DNA of 54,500 bases from assembly GCA_019695335.1 (NCBI GenBank), contig JAIBAF010000020.1, positions 1 to 54,500 of the forward strand. Reading direction: 5' to 3'. The notes beneath the pieces are model-generated. The model was given only the letters and a program-made list of their open reading frames with translations. It ran no database searches and had not been told where the DNA came from. Every line of letters begins with the position of its first letter. Positions within the stretch are counted from its first letter, which is position 1. Origin of the DNA: a bacterium. Its GTDB lineage: Bacteria > CLD3 > SB21. Below are positions 17,134-25,078 of this stretch, in pieces. A program made the translations under genes and the position numbers.

Positions 17134-17867
17134 TAGTACAATCCGCCGTTGATATGGAGGACCTGGCCGGTTGTAAACGCGCCATCATCGCTGATGAGAA
17201 ACCGGATCATACCGCCGATTTCATTGGCAAGTCCGAGGCGTTTGAGCGGCACTCGCGCTTTGATTTCGTTTAACATTGCATCCGGAACGTCTTTGATGAG
17301 GCCGTAGTCAAAATATCCCAATGCGAGCGCATTGACTGTGATATTTTTTGATGAAAGCTCTTGAGCCATGGATTTGGTCAACCCGACGATGGCCGCTTTA
17401 GCTGCCGCGTAATGCGAAGCGCCGGCGATGCCGGTAAAGGCAACCACACTGGAAATATTGACCAGGCGTCCGCCGCCGGTTTCACGCATTCCGGGAATAA
17501 ATTCTTTGGATGTTAAAAAAGTCGTTAAGAGATTGGCCTGCATGATTCTCACAAATTCGTCTTTTGATAATTTCCAACTCATAGCATTAGTTGAAGCGCC
17601 GGCCAGATTGATCAGCGCCCACGGCTGACCGAAATTTTTCCGGGTAAATTCTCCAAATTGATGAACATCATTTTCGTCGGTCAGATCGGCATGAAATGAA
17701 TGCCGATGCTCATCGAGGCCATGTTTGCGTAATACTTCGAATAGCGCTTCGTCGTGGGTTTTATATTGGCATACAAGGTTTGTGAGTTTATTTTCCAGAA
17801 AATATTCCGTTAAGGCTCGTCCGATGCCGCCGCTGGCTCCGGTTAAAACAATGGTGTGTGAAGACAT
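17133..17867 (-). CDS. FabG-like short-chain dehydrogenase/reductase
   Basis: This 244-aa NAD(P)-dependent oxidoreductase resembles 3-oxoacyl-ACP reductases. The cofactor motif TGASGGIG (residues 9-16), NLAG (87-90) and the catalytic Ser139 or Ser140, Tyr153 and Lys157 (Y-x3-K) are all in place. It ends GQVLHINGGLY, the usual C-terminal signature. It lies 15 bases after the polysaccharide deacetylase gene and overlaps the GNAT gene by one base. The pathway partner (acyl carrier or free metabolite) cannot be read from the sequence; fatty-acid synthesis genes are not adjacent, so a specialised acyl or sugar reductase is as likely as housekeeping FabG. Confidence 0.85.
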   Translation of the reverse strand: MSSHTIVLTGASGGIGRALTEYFLENKLTNLVCQYKTHDEALFEVLRKHGLDEHRHSFHADLTDENDVHQFGEFTRKNFGQPWALINLAGASTNAMSWKLSKDEFVRIMQANLLTTFLTSKEFIPGMRETGGGRLVNISSVVAFTGIAGASHYAAAKAAIVGLTKSMAQELSSKNITVNALALGYFDYGLIKDVPDAMLNEIKARVPLKRLGLANEIGGMIRFLISDDGAFTTGQVLHINGGLY

Positions 17868-17882
17868 AATTTCTAATCCGGT

Positions 17883-18707
17883 TTAATGGTAGTGTTGTTG
17901 GATGAAATCGACGTAGGGGATGATGTTCCAACCGCGTTTTAAAATAGATTCTAGTTTTGGAAAAACAGATCGTCGATTATAATACATCAGAAAATTAAAA
18001 AAACGATTGTTGTGAATTCCGGGATGCATAAAATGTTCTTGTTCCGTATCGATATCGTAAGGATGAAAATACCCCAATACGGCATGACCGCACCGGTGAT
18101 GGCGTTTAAAAGCACCTAAGGTGTACCACAATGGCAATGCACGAAAATATGTCCCGCCTGCAAATGGAAGGGGATATAAACCTGAAGACAGCGTCATTGG
18201 CAACTCTAAAATTCCGTCGATCGATCTCGGGCTGTGTCCGAATTCCGGCCACCCGTACAAAGGATTCCGCGCGGGAAGAACGGAGCTCGAATAGGTAAAT
18301 CCAAGTTTTGCGAGAACGCCGTATGCCCATTGTGTTTGGTCGGTCAGCGATAGGATAGGAGCTCGAAAACCCTTGATGGTTTGGGCGCCGGCATTTTGCA
18401 AGTGGCTGATATTTTTTTCCAGGTCGTCCTGAAAAGAACGTTCGTTCAGATTTTCCAGCGTAATATGTTTATTGCTGTGGCAGGCGATTTCGTGACCATC
18501 TTTGACGATTTGTTGGATCAACTCGGGATATTTCCTGGCAACATCTCCGACAACAAAAAAGGTGCATCGGAGTTTCCACTCACGTAAAAAAGTAAGATAA
18601 CGCTCAGTCATGACCGGTACTCGTTCGCGATAACGATCGCCGTCCGCCATAAAATCTCTAACGTCTTCCAGGTCGATGCTAAATAAATATGTTCCGGAGG
18701 ACGTCAT
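17883..18707 (-). CDS. Polysaccharide deacetylase (NodB-type, carbohydrate esterase 4)
   Basis: This 274-aa enzyme removes acyl groups from amino sugars or polysaccharides. Motif 1 is SIDLED (Asp12, Glu14, Asp15), motif 2 is H77-S-N-K-H81, which with Asp binds the metal, and motif 3 is FRAP near residue 114. The SIDxED form resembles deacetylases from exopolysaccharide and exosortase-linked loci rather than the TFDDGP form of peptidoglycan deacetylases. No signal peptide is seen, which suggests action in the cytoplasm. Its ATG overlaps the ftcD stop (ATGA). It belongs to the ftcD-deacetylase-SDR-GNAT run. Confidence 0.87.
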   Translation of the reverse strand: MTSSGTYLFSIDLEDVRDFMADGDRYRERVPVMTERYLTFLREWKLRCTFFVVGDVARKYPELIQQIVKDGHEIACHSNKHITLENLNERSFQDDLEKNISHLQNAGAQTIKGFRAPILSLTDQTQWAYGVLAKLGFTYSSSVLPARNPLYGWPEFGHSPRSIDGILELPMTLSSGLYPLPFAGGTYFRALPLWYTLGAFKRHHRCGHAVLGYFHPYDIDTEQEHFMHPGIHNNRFFNFLMYYNRRSVFPKLESILKRGWNIIPYVDFIQQHYH

Positions 18708-19747
18708 TGCAACATGTATTCAATGATTTTTTTGTTGGCTTCGAAAGGCGCAAGCTGACTGAGACCTAATTGCTCGATGGCGCATTGAATAAGGTCATTA
18801 TCGTCATGCAAATTGAGTTTTAATTTATCCGAATAAAATTTTCCAGCCATAACAATAGAATCTTTCGGAACGAGTCCTACAATTTCGCTGCCGGTGACTT
18901 TAGTGCCGAGTGCTTGCGCTTCTTTCTTACATTCTTCGAAAGCCGTATGAATGGATGTGATCAGATAATTCAGCAGGTTCATTGACACCTGCGTAATGTG
19001 ATGCGCTTCCATATAGATGCCTTTGCCTTGGGTTTCCCGCAGCGAACCGGCGATACGTATCGTTTTGCCGGATTCATCTTTCATCACATTTCCTTGCGCA
19101 TCTTTCTTAGGACGACCGCTTTCGCGGATACGGCCGGCAATTTCGTCGGCGACCGATACTTCGTGAGTCTCAAGATTGACATTGTATGCAATCAGAAAAA
19201 ACCGTGCGCCCGTTGCCGTAGCACCAGATCGGACAACGCGGTCAGTGTATTCATTCGGTCCGAAATCGGGTTTCCAATTAGGATCTTGTAATTTCGGAGC
19301 AAGCATTTCGTATTCGCCTTTTCGAATGTCGGGTAATTTTTTTCGTTCAGGTTTTCGTGCGGCTTGAGCATAGAGGTAAATAGGTAACCCTAATTGTGCC
19401 GCGGCTCGCTCACCGAATTGATTGGCCAACGCAACGCATTCATCCATGGTGATGTTGCTGATAGGGACGAAAGGCACGACGTCGGTAGCTCCCATGCGGG
19501 GGTGTTCGCCCTGATGGCGTCGCATGTCGATCATTTCACACGCCACACCTGTGGCGGCCAAAGCCGCGTCTACGGCGGCTTGAGGATCACCGGCAAACGT
19601 TACAACTACGCGGTTGTAATCTTTGTCAGGTTCGAGGTTGAGCAATTTGACGCCTTTAATTTTTTCGATCGCGTCAGCAATGGCTTGGATAATTTTGGTA
19701 TCCCGGCCTTCGCTGAAATTAGGAACACATTCGACAATTTTATTCAT
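18704..19747 (-). CDS. ftcD: Glutamate formimidoyltransferase
   Basis: This 347-aa enzyme transfers the formimino group of N-formimino-L-glutamate to tetrahydrofolate, the last step of one histidine degradation route. The start ECVPNFSEGRD is the family signature, followed by GEHPRMGATDVVPFVPI and the folate-binding region VSVADEIAGRIRESG. It has an extra charged loop near residue 220 (DAQGNVMKDESGK) and is slightly longer than the stand-alone formyltransferase part of mammalian FTCD. No cyclodeaminase domain is fused and no other hut gene is next to it. It overlaps the downstream polysaccharide deacetylase gene by 4 bases, which is an unexpected partnership. Confidence 0.95.
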   Translation of the reverse strand: MNKIVECVPNFSEGRDTKIIQAIADAIEKIKGVKLLNLEPDKDYNRVVVTFAGDPQAAVDAALAATGVACEMIDMRRHQGEHPRMGATDVVPFVPISNITMDECVALANQFGERAAAQLGLPIYLYAQAARKPERKKLPDIRKGEYEMLAPKLQDPNWKPDFGPNEYTDRVVRSGATATGARFFLIAYNVNLETHEVSVADEIAGRIRESGRPKKDAQGNVMKDESGKTIRIAGSLRETQGKGIYMEAHHITQVSMNLLNYLITSIHTAFEECKKEAQALGTKVTGSEIVGLVPKDSIVMAGKFYSDKLKLNLHDDNDLIQCAIEQLGLSQLAPFEANKKIIEYMLQ

Positions 19748-19793
19748 TGTTTTTTCGGATTAAGTTAAGATGGCAGGACGATTCGAAGACGGA

Positions 19794-20270
19794 CTATTTT
19801 TTTTCAATATTTTTATAGAACTTCATGTATTCATCCGGTTGCAGATATTCGATCCGTCCGAGTTTTGAGAATTTTTTCTTATAACGTTGAGCGTTCCAGG
19901 AAACAACCAACCGGAGACCTTTCTGCTTGACCAGCATAAAAATGAGACTGTCCATCAGATTGCCTGTGTACTGTGTCGTATGCAGTATTTCTCCGAAATA
20001 GTGATCGAGAAAATATTCCGTGGAAAGATCGTAGGTGGACGGATACATGATTTCGACATTATACGTGCGGTCAAAATTTTCAAAAAAACCAAGCAACTCT
20101 TTTTCATTGCAATGAGGCGCGATCAGGCTGCACACTTCAAGTAAGTTAAAGATCGTTGTAAAATTTTTAGTGCCTTGCATACGATGCAAAAAAAGGCTGT
20201 TGACTTCGTACCGCGGGTCGGAGGTGTAAAAGTTATCCATGATGAATACGTCGCTGTCAATCATTATCAT
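19794..20270 (-). CDS. PIN-domain protein, probable VapC-type toxin
   Basis: This 158-aa protein has a PIN-like nuclease layout: MIDSDVFIMDN at the start (first acidic residues), LLEVCS near residue 44 (second acidic site) and LMDSLIF near 106 (third acidic site). The strand LRLVVSWNAQRYKK follows, where many PIN toxins have T-x-D or TWN. It would cut RNA when free of its antitoxin. Its start overlaps the end of the small upstream gene by 8 to 14 bases (two in-frame ATGs, at 20270 and 20264), the typical arrangement of a vapBC pair. The target RNA is unknown. Confidence 0.68.
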   Translation of the reverse strand: MIMIDSDVFIMDNFYTSDPRYEVNSLFLHRMQGTKNFTTIFNLLEVCSLIAPHCNEKELLGFFENFDRTYNVEIMYPSTYDLSTEYFLDHYFGEILHTTQYTGNLMDSLIFMLVKQKGLRLVVSWNAQRYKKKFSKLGRIEYLQPDEYMKFYKNIEKK

Positions 20271-20571
20271 CGGCGTATCTCCTCAGGCTTTGCGTGGCTT
20301 CATCTACAGTAGAGAAGGGAAGTTTACCGTCGAGTTGCGCCGCAATTTGTTTGAGCTTTTCACGAGACTTAACCTGTTGATCGGAGGATACTTCGGCTTT
20401 GGTTCGGCGGCGTATCTTTTCGAGGACGGAAACGCCTTCAAGATTTGGGGCGACGTCGTCTGAAATTTTTTCATCGGTTAGTACGATCAGCAATTTGGTG
20501 TTGTTCTCCGCCTGGAATTCTTCCAGCGCTTCGATTTTACCATTGCGATAGACGCCTTGAACAGTTTTCAT
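20257..20571 (-). CDS. Small antitoxin-like protein paired with the PIN protein
   Basis: This 104-aa protein starts MKTVQGVYRNGKIEALEEF, the beta-hairpin start seen in DUF104/DUF2281-like antitoxins, and then has a charged, probably flexible or helical C-terminus that could wrap the toxin. It overlaps the PIN gene and lies 13 bases after the phosphohexomutase gene, so it could be transcribed from that gene's promoter. Autoregulation is usual for such pairs, but no operator is visible in the 13-base gap. Confidence 0.65.
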   Translation of the reverse strand: MKTVQGVYRNGKIEALEEFQAENNTKLLIVLTDEKISDDVAPNLEGVSVLEKIRRRTKAEVSSDQQVKSREKLKQIAAQLDGKLPFSTVDEATQSLRRYADDND

Positions 20572-20584
20572 GGGCGGCCTTTGG

Positions 20585-22189
20585 TTAGTAAATTTTCAGT
20601 TCTTTGTCGTCGATAGTGACGGACGGATACTCGCGCAGTTTGGCGATCATTTCATCCATGATTTGATGCAAACGGTTTTCTGATTTTGCTTCGAAACGTA
20701 CTACGAGAACAGGCTGTGTGTTCGAAGCGCGTACCAGCCCCCAGCCGTCGCCGTATAAAACGCGTACGCCGTCTACGTCGATGATTGAATATTTTGACCG
20801 GAAATATTCACGGACCTCATCTACGATTCTGAATTTGTCCTCTTCCGTTGTGTCGACACGGATTTCAGGCGTAGAATAAAAATGAGGAAAACTATCGGCT
20901 AATTCAGACAATTTTTTAGGCTGACGCGATAGCAATTGCACCAAACGGCACGCGACGTAAATGGCATCATCGTATCCAAAGAAATCATCGGCAAAAAATA
21001 TGTGACCGCTCATTTCACCGGCCAACGGGCTGTGCATTTCTTTCATTTTGGCTTTGAGAAGCGAGTGACCGGTTTTCCACATAAACGGTTTTCCGCCGTG
21101 CGCTTCGATGTCTTCAATAAGGCCTTGGGAACATTTGACGTCAAAAAGAATTTGAGATCCCGGTTTTTTTTGATTGATCTCGCGGGCCAACAGCGCCAGT
21201 AACTTATCCGCCCATACAATGCGGCCTTTTTCATCGATCGCGCCGACCCGGTCGGAATCTCCGTCAAATCCGAGGCCGATATCGGCTCCATGTTCAACAA
21301 CCAATTTTCGTAAATCTTCCACGTATTCTAATTTAGTAGGGTCAGGCAAGTGATTTGGAAAATTGCCGTCCGGTTCGCAATACAGTTCGATCACTTCGCA
21401 GCCAAGGTCACGGAAAATTTTCGGGGCGATCACTCCGGCAGTGCCGTTACCGGAATCGATGACGATCTTGAATTTCCGGTTCAGGTGAATTTTGGAAGCA
21501 ATCATATCGAAATAATGTGCTACAATCGGTTTTTCTTCCACTTGTCCACGACCGGTTTTGAAATCCCCGGTATCGATCATATGTTTCAGTTCTTGAATTT
21601 GTGCGCCATAAATCGGAGCGAGCCCCAAGCACATTTTGAATCCATTGTATTCACGGGGATTATGACTACCGGTAACCATAATGCCGCCGTCCGTTTTATA
21701 ATATTCGATCGAGTAGTATAATACCGGCGTCGGAATTTCGCCCACATCGATGACGTTCATGCCGGTTGATAGCATTCCGCGCACCAGTGCGTTTTTAAGA
21801 CTGAGTGAAGTCGTCCGTACGTCGCGCCCGACAGTAATTTTTTTTGCGCCTTTTTTGATCATGAACGACGCGTAAGCTTTGCCGAGCAATTCGACAACGC
21901 CGGGTTTCAGATCATCGACGACGATACCGCGAATATCGTATTCCCTGAAAATGTTCGGATTAACGTATACTGTCTGAGAAGGCTTGGCTGGCGAGGTTTT
22001 ACCGGCAGGTTTTTTATTATTGGTTTTGGATTTCGAAGTTTTACTTTTTTTTGACGCACTTTTTTTAATAACTTTTTTCGACACTTTCCCGGTCGTTTTG
22101 ACTTTCTTTCCCGCGCCCAGCTTTTTTTTTGATTTTTTTCTTAAAGTTTTCTTACTTGTTTTTTTTACACGCTTGATTGTCTTGGCCAT
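20585..22189 (-). CDS. Phosphomannomutase/phosphoglucomutase with lysine-rich N-terminal tail
   Basis: This 534-aa enzyme interconverts hexose 6- and 1-phosphates. The catalytic domain begins near residue 75 (FREYDIRGI), with the active-site phosphoserine Ser175 in TGSHNPREYNGFK, the metal loop GFDGDSDR, the sugar loop GEMSGH and the phosphate-binding RASNTQPVLVVRFEA. The domain is AlgC/ManB-like. The first 70 residues are unusual: 28 are lysine, mixed with Ser, Thr, Ala and Pro, like histone H1 or HU-tail sequences. The tail is in frame with a good start (AAAGGAAG upstream), so it is probably real. It may bind nucleic acid or anionic polymers. A PIN toxin-antitoxin pair follows 13 bases downstream. 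Confidence 0.9.
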   Translation of the reverse strand: MAKTIKRVKKTSKKTLRKKSKKKLGAGKKVKTTGKVSKKVIKKSASKKSKTSKSKTNNKKPAGKTSPAKPSQTVYVNPNIFREYDIRGIVVDDLKPGVVELLGKAYASFMIKKGAKKITVGRDVRTTSLSLKNALVRGMLSTGMNVIDVGEIPTPVLYYSIEYYKTDGGIMVTGSHNPREYNGFKMCLGLAPIYGAQIQELKHMIDTGDFKTGRGQVEEKPIVAHYFDMIASKIHLNRKFKIVIDSGNGTAGVIAPKIFRDLGCEVIELYCEPDGNFPNHLPDPTKLEYVEDLRKLVVEHGADIGLGFDGDSDRVGAIDEKGRIVWADKLLALLAREINQKKPGSQILFDVKCSQGLIEDIEAHGGKPFMWKTGHSLLKAKMKEMHSPLAGEMSGHIFFADDFFGYDDAIYVACRLVQLLSRQPKKLSELADSFPHFYSTPEIRVDTTEEDKFRIVDEVREYFRSKYSIIDVDGVRVLYGDGWGLVRASNTQPVLVVRFEAKSENRLHQIMDEMIAKLREYPSVTIDDKELKIY

Positions 22190-22402
22190 AAACAGTGATC
22201 TTCCTTTAAAAAGTTTATTTGAAATTAGAAATTGTAAACGGTATGTTGTAATCGTCTGAAAAGACGGCTCAATTTAAGAGCAATTCGTACCTTTTGCAAG
22301 AATAAAAACCGGGTAAAATAAGCGTTTTACTCTGCAGAAAACGAGTTGTTAATGCCAGAATTAATGTTGCATCTCGACACCTTGGCGTAACCATTGATTA
22401 TC

Positions 22403-23386
22403 ATGAACCTCATAGAAATTAAAAATCTCAAAGCTTACTTCGAAAAAAACGGCAAAATTTCTAAAGCCGTCGATGATGTGAGCTTTGCACTTAAAAAAGG
22501 CGAAATCTTGGGGCTGGTTGGCGAATCGGGGTGTGGGAAAAGCGTAACGGCTTTATCGATTTTGCGATTGATTAGGGAGCCGGGAAATATCGTCGGAGGC
22601 GAAATTGTTTTTGAAGAACATGATCTTTTGACGTTAGATTCGGATAAGATGCGTGCTATCAGAGGCAATCAGATTGCCATGATTTTTCAAGAGCCGATGA
22701 CGTCGCTCAATCCGGTTTTTACGTGCGGCGATCAAGTGTCGGAAGCATTGTTGGCGCACAAAAATATTACAGACGGCGAAGCCCGGTCGCAGACAATCGA
22801 ATTGTTTCGCGAAGTCGGTTTAGCCGATCCGGAACGAACATTCAAAACTTATCCGCATGAACTTTCCGGCGGCATGCGGCAGCGGGTGATGATCGCGATG
22901 GCGCTGGCGTGCGGGCCGTCAGTGCTGATTGCGGATGAACCCACGACGGCGTTGGATGTAACCGTGCAGGCGCAAATTTTGGAGTTGATCAAGCAGTTCC
23001 AGAAAGAGCGCGGTATGAGCGTCATCTTAATCACACATGATTTCGGAGTTGTAGCCGAAATGTGTGATCGGGTAGCGGTCATGTATGCTTCAAAAATTGT
23101 CGAATCCGCCGACGTCAAAACGATTTTTAAAAACCCGCGTCATCCGTATACCGTCGGTTTACTCAATTCGATCCCAAAAATCGATTCAGTTCAACAAACG
23201 CTCAGCACTATTCCCGGAATCGTTCCTGATGCCTCGCATTATCCTGTTGGATGCCATTTCCATCGGCGATGCTCATTGGCTACCGAGCGCTGCAAAAATG
23301 AAAAACCGGATTTGATAGAAATCGAATCCGGCCATACAGTTGCGTGCTGGGAATGGGAAAACGTTATTCACACCAGAGAACGCTGA
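22403..23386 (+). CDS. Oligopeptide/dipeptide ABC transporter ATP-binding protein (OppD/DppD type)
   Basis: This 327-aa ATPase would energise uptake of peptides or similar solutes through an inner-membrane permease. It has Walker A GESGCGKS, Q-loop FQEPM, signature LSGGMRQRV, Walker B VLIADEP and the H-loop ITHD. The C-terminal Opp/Dpp extension is present, with cysteines in GCHFHRRCSLATERC and a later AC, which in some family members hold an iron-sulfur cluster. I start at the ATG 22403 because family members begin MxLxExKNLK; a TTG at 22394 is possible. No permease or OppF partner adjoins it, so it is an orphan here; partners must lie elsewhere. Confidence 0.92.
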   Translation: MNLIEIKNLKAYFEKNGKISKAVDDVSFALKKGEILGLVGESGCGKSVTALSILRLIREPGNIVGGEIVFEEHDLLTLDSDKMRAIRGNQIAMIFQEPMTSLNPVFTCGDQVSEALLAHKNITDGEARSQTIELFREVGLADPERTFKTYPHELSGGMRQRVMIAMALACGPSVLIADEPTTALDVTVQAQILELIKQFQKERGMSVILITHDFGVVAEMCDRVAVMYASKIVESADVKTIFKNPRHPYTVGLLNSIPKIDSVQQTLSTIPGIVPDASHYPVGCHFHRRCSLATERCKNEKPDLIEIESGHTVACWEWENVIHTRER

Positions 23387-23459
23387 GAAAAATTGCCGCA
23401 AAAAAGCACAAAAGAATGGAGTTTAATAATTAGTATATTTCGCGTGATTCGCGGGGACA

Positions 23460-24044
23460 TTAATGTACAATTTTTGCAATCACGTAGCCTGTTACCAATC
23501 CGGACAAAAAAACGATCACTAATAAACGGTAATTCAACACGGCCTTACCGTGTCCGGCTTTGATCGCGATGACAGAAACGAAGTAGCCGAGCCCGTTGAT
23601 AACCCATAGGACAGATGAACTAAGAATCGTGACCAGCAAGGGGCCGATAAATGGTACCAAACCGATCACACTCAAAATACCTGCGCCCAACCAGGAGAAC
23701 GCGCTGGAAACAATTCCGACCAGCAATAATGTACCGCCGACAATTTCTTTATCCCATTCGAGATACAATCCCAGAGCAACAATCGCCAGCAATACAATCC
23801 AGACGGCGACCATTTTTTTCCAATCCATGAAAAACTCGGCCGTACGCGAGACGATGATTTTGCGCCGAAGGTGCAAGCGCTTCCAAAAACCCTTTTGGCG
23901 CAATTTTTCTGGCACAATCTTTTCAAATTCACCTTCAGGCTTTTCTTGTTCCTCGATTTTCAGGTGAATGTACGCGCCTAACTCGTCTTCGTATTTTTTC
24001 TCTGGTTTTTCCGAATCGGCAGATTTTGTCGGTTGTTCACTCAT
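23460..24044 (-). CDS. Small multi-pass membrane protein of unknown family
   Basis: This 194-aa protein has a charged, Glu/Lys-rich cytoplasmic N-terminus (about 75 residues) and then about four hydrophobic segments, starting at MVAVWIVLLAIVALGLYLEW and ending FLSGLVTGYVIAKIVH. I do not recognise the family. It starts 6 bases after the stop of the SDR gene, so the two are probably co-transcribed. It converges on the ABC ATPase gene with a 73-base gap and no clear terminator. Confidence 0.7.
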   Translation of the reverse strand: MSEQPTKSADSEKPEKKYEDELGAYIHLKIEEQEKPEGEFEKIVPEKLRQKGFWKRLHLRRKIIVSRTAEFFMDWKKMVAVWIVLLAIVALGLYLEWDKEIVGGTLLLVGIVSSAFSWLGAGILSVIGLVPFIGPLLVTILSSSVLWVINGLGYFVSVIAIKAGHGKAVLNYRLLVIVFLSGLVTGYVIAKIVH

Positions 24045-24050
24045 TGAAAA

Positions 24051-24851
24051 TTACCCGCCGAACCGAAATTCCGGATACAGGCACATACCTCCGTCGACAT
24101 AGAGAGTGGTACCGGTGATGTAATCGGCTTCATCGGAACATAAAAACGCTACGGCGGCGGCCACGTCTTCGACTTCGCCGATGCGCCCGTACGGCATTTT
24201 CGTCATCAGATCAGCCATGCCTTTAGGATCGCTCCAAACGTTTTGATTGATCGGTGTTTTGATGGCGCCCGGCGCAACGCTGTTGATCCGGATTTTTTTC
24301 TCAGCGTATTCCTGCGCAACGGATTGAGCAAAAAGATTGATCCCTGCTTTGGTGGCACAATACGATGCAAATCCGGCCCACATAATGACCTGATGAACGG
24401 ATGAAATGTTTACAATTTTTCCACGCGAGCGCGATTTCGGACGGTTTTCGTTTTTCAGAAATTGTCTCACCGCGGCACGCGAACATAAAAAATTACCGGT
24501 TAAATTAACGCCGATCACTTTATCCCATTCCGCCTTCGTCACGTTCTCAAGAAAGTTGTGAATTTCAATTCCGGCATTATTTACCAGAATGTCGATCGTT
24601 CCGAAAGACTTGAACATTTGTGCGAACATAGTATTGACTTGTTCTTCATTGGACACGTCCGCTTTGATCCCGATGGCATTGCCGCCTTTAGATTTGATTT
24701 TTGCAATCAGTGCGTTCGTCGCGTCTTCGTTGGCGATATAATTGATAACAACTTCAGCGCCTTCCGTGGCAAGGCGTTCGGCAATCGCCGCTCCAATGCC
24801 TGAATTCGCACCGGTGACCAGCGCTTTTTGGCCTTCAAGTCTTTTTTCCAT
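24051..24851 (-). CDS. Glucose 1-dehydrogenase-like short-chain dehydrogenase
   Basis: This 266-aa SDR has the cofactor motif TGANSGIG (13-20), the NNAG motif, catalytic Ser in NISSVHQ, and Tyr/Lys in SYCATK. The C-terminus VDGGMCLYPEF is close to that of Bacillus-type glucose 1-dehydrogenases, so oxidation of a sugar or related alcohol with NAD(P) is the best guess. The start is supported by a GAGGAG-like site just upstream. It leads a two-gene operon with the small membrane protein. Confidence 0.85.
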   Translation of the reverse strand: MEKRLEGQKALVTGANSGIGAAIAERLATEGAEVVINYIANEDATNALIAKIKSKGGNAIGIKADVSNEEQVNTMFAQMFKSFGTIDILVNNAGIEIHNFLENVTKAEWDKVIGVNLTGNFLCSRAAVRQFLKNENRPKSRSRGKIVNISSVHQVIMWAGFASYCATKAGINLFAQSVAQEYAEKKIRINSVAPGAIKTPINQNVWSDPKGMADLMTKMPYGRIGEVEDVAAAVAFLCSDEADYITGTTLYVDGGMCLYPEFRFGG

Positions 24852-25078
24852 AAAAACTCCTCAATTTGGATTGGATGGAACGTAAAGATGATACGTAAAT
24901 TGACAAAAAAATTTTGAGGTTGGTAACTGATATAAGTTTAAAAATTTTGCGCAAGAAAGACAAGAAGGATTCGTTCTACATCAAGATCTTGCGGTAAAAT
25001 TTTAATAATCCTGAAAATAATTTGCAGAAATAAAGCAGAAAAATATGCACAGCGAATTCGATGCGTTCCGGTATGGAA

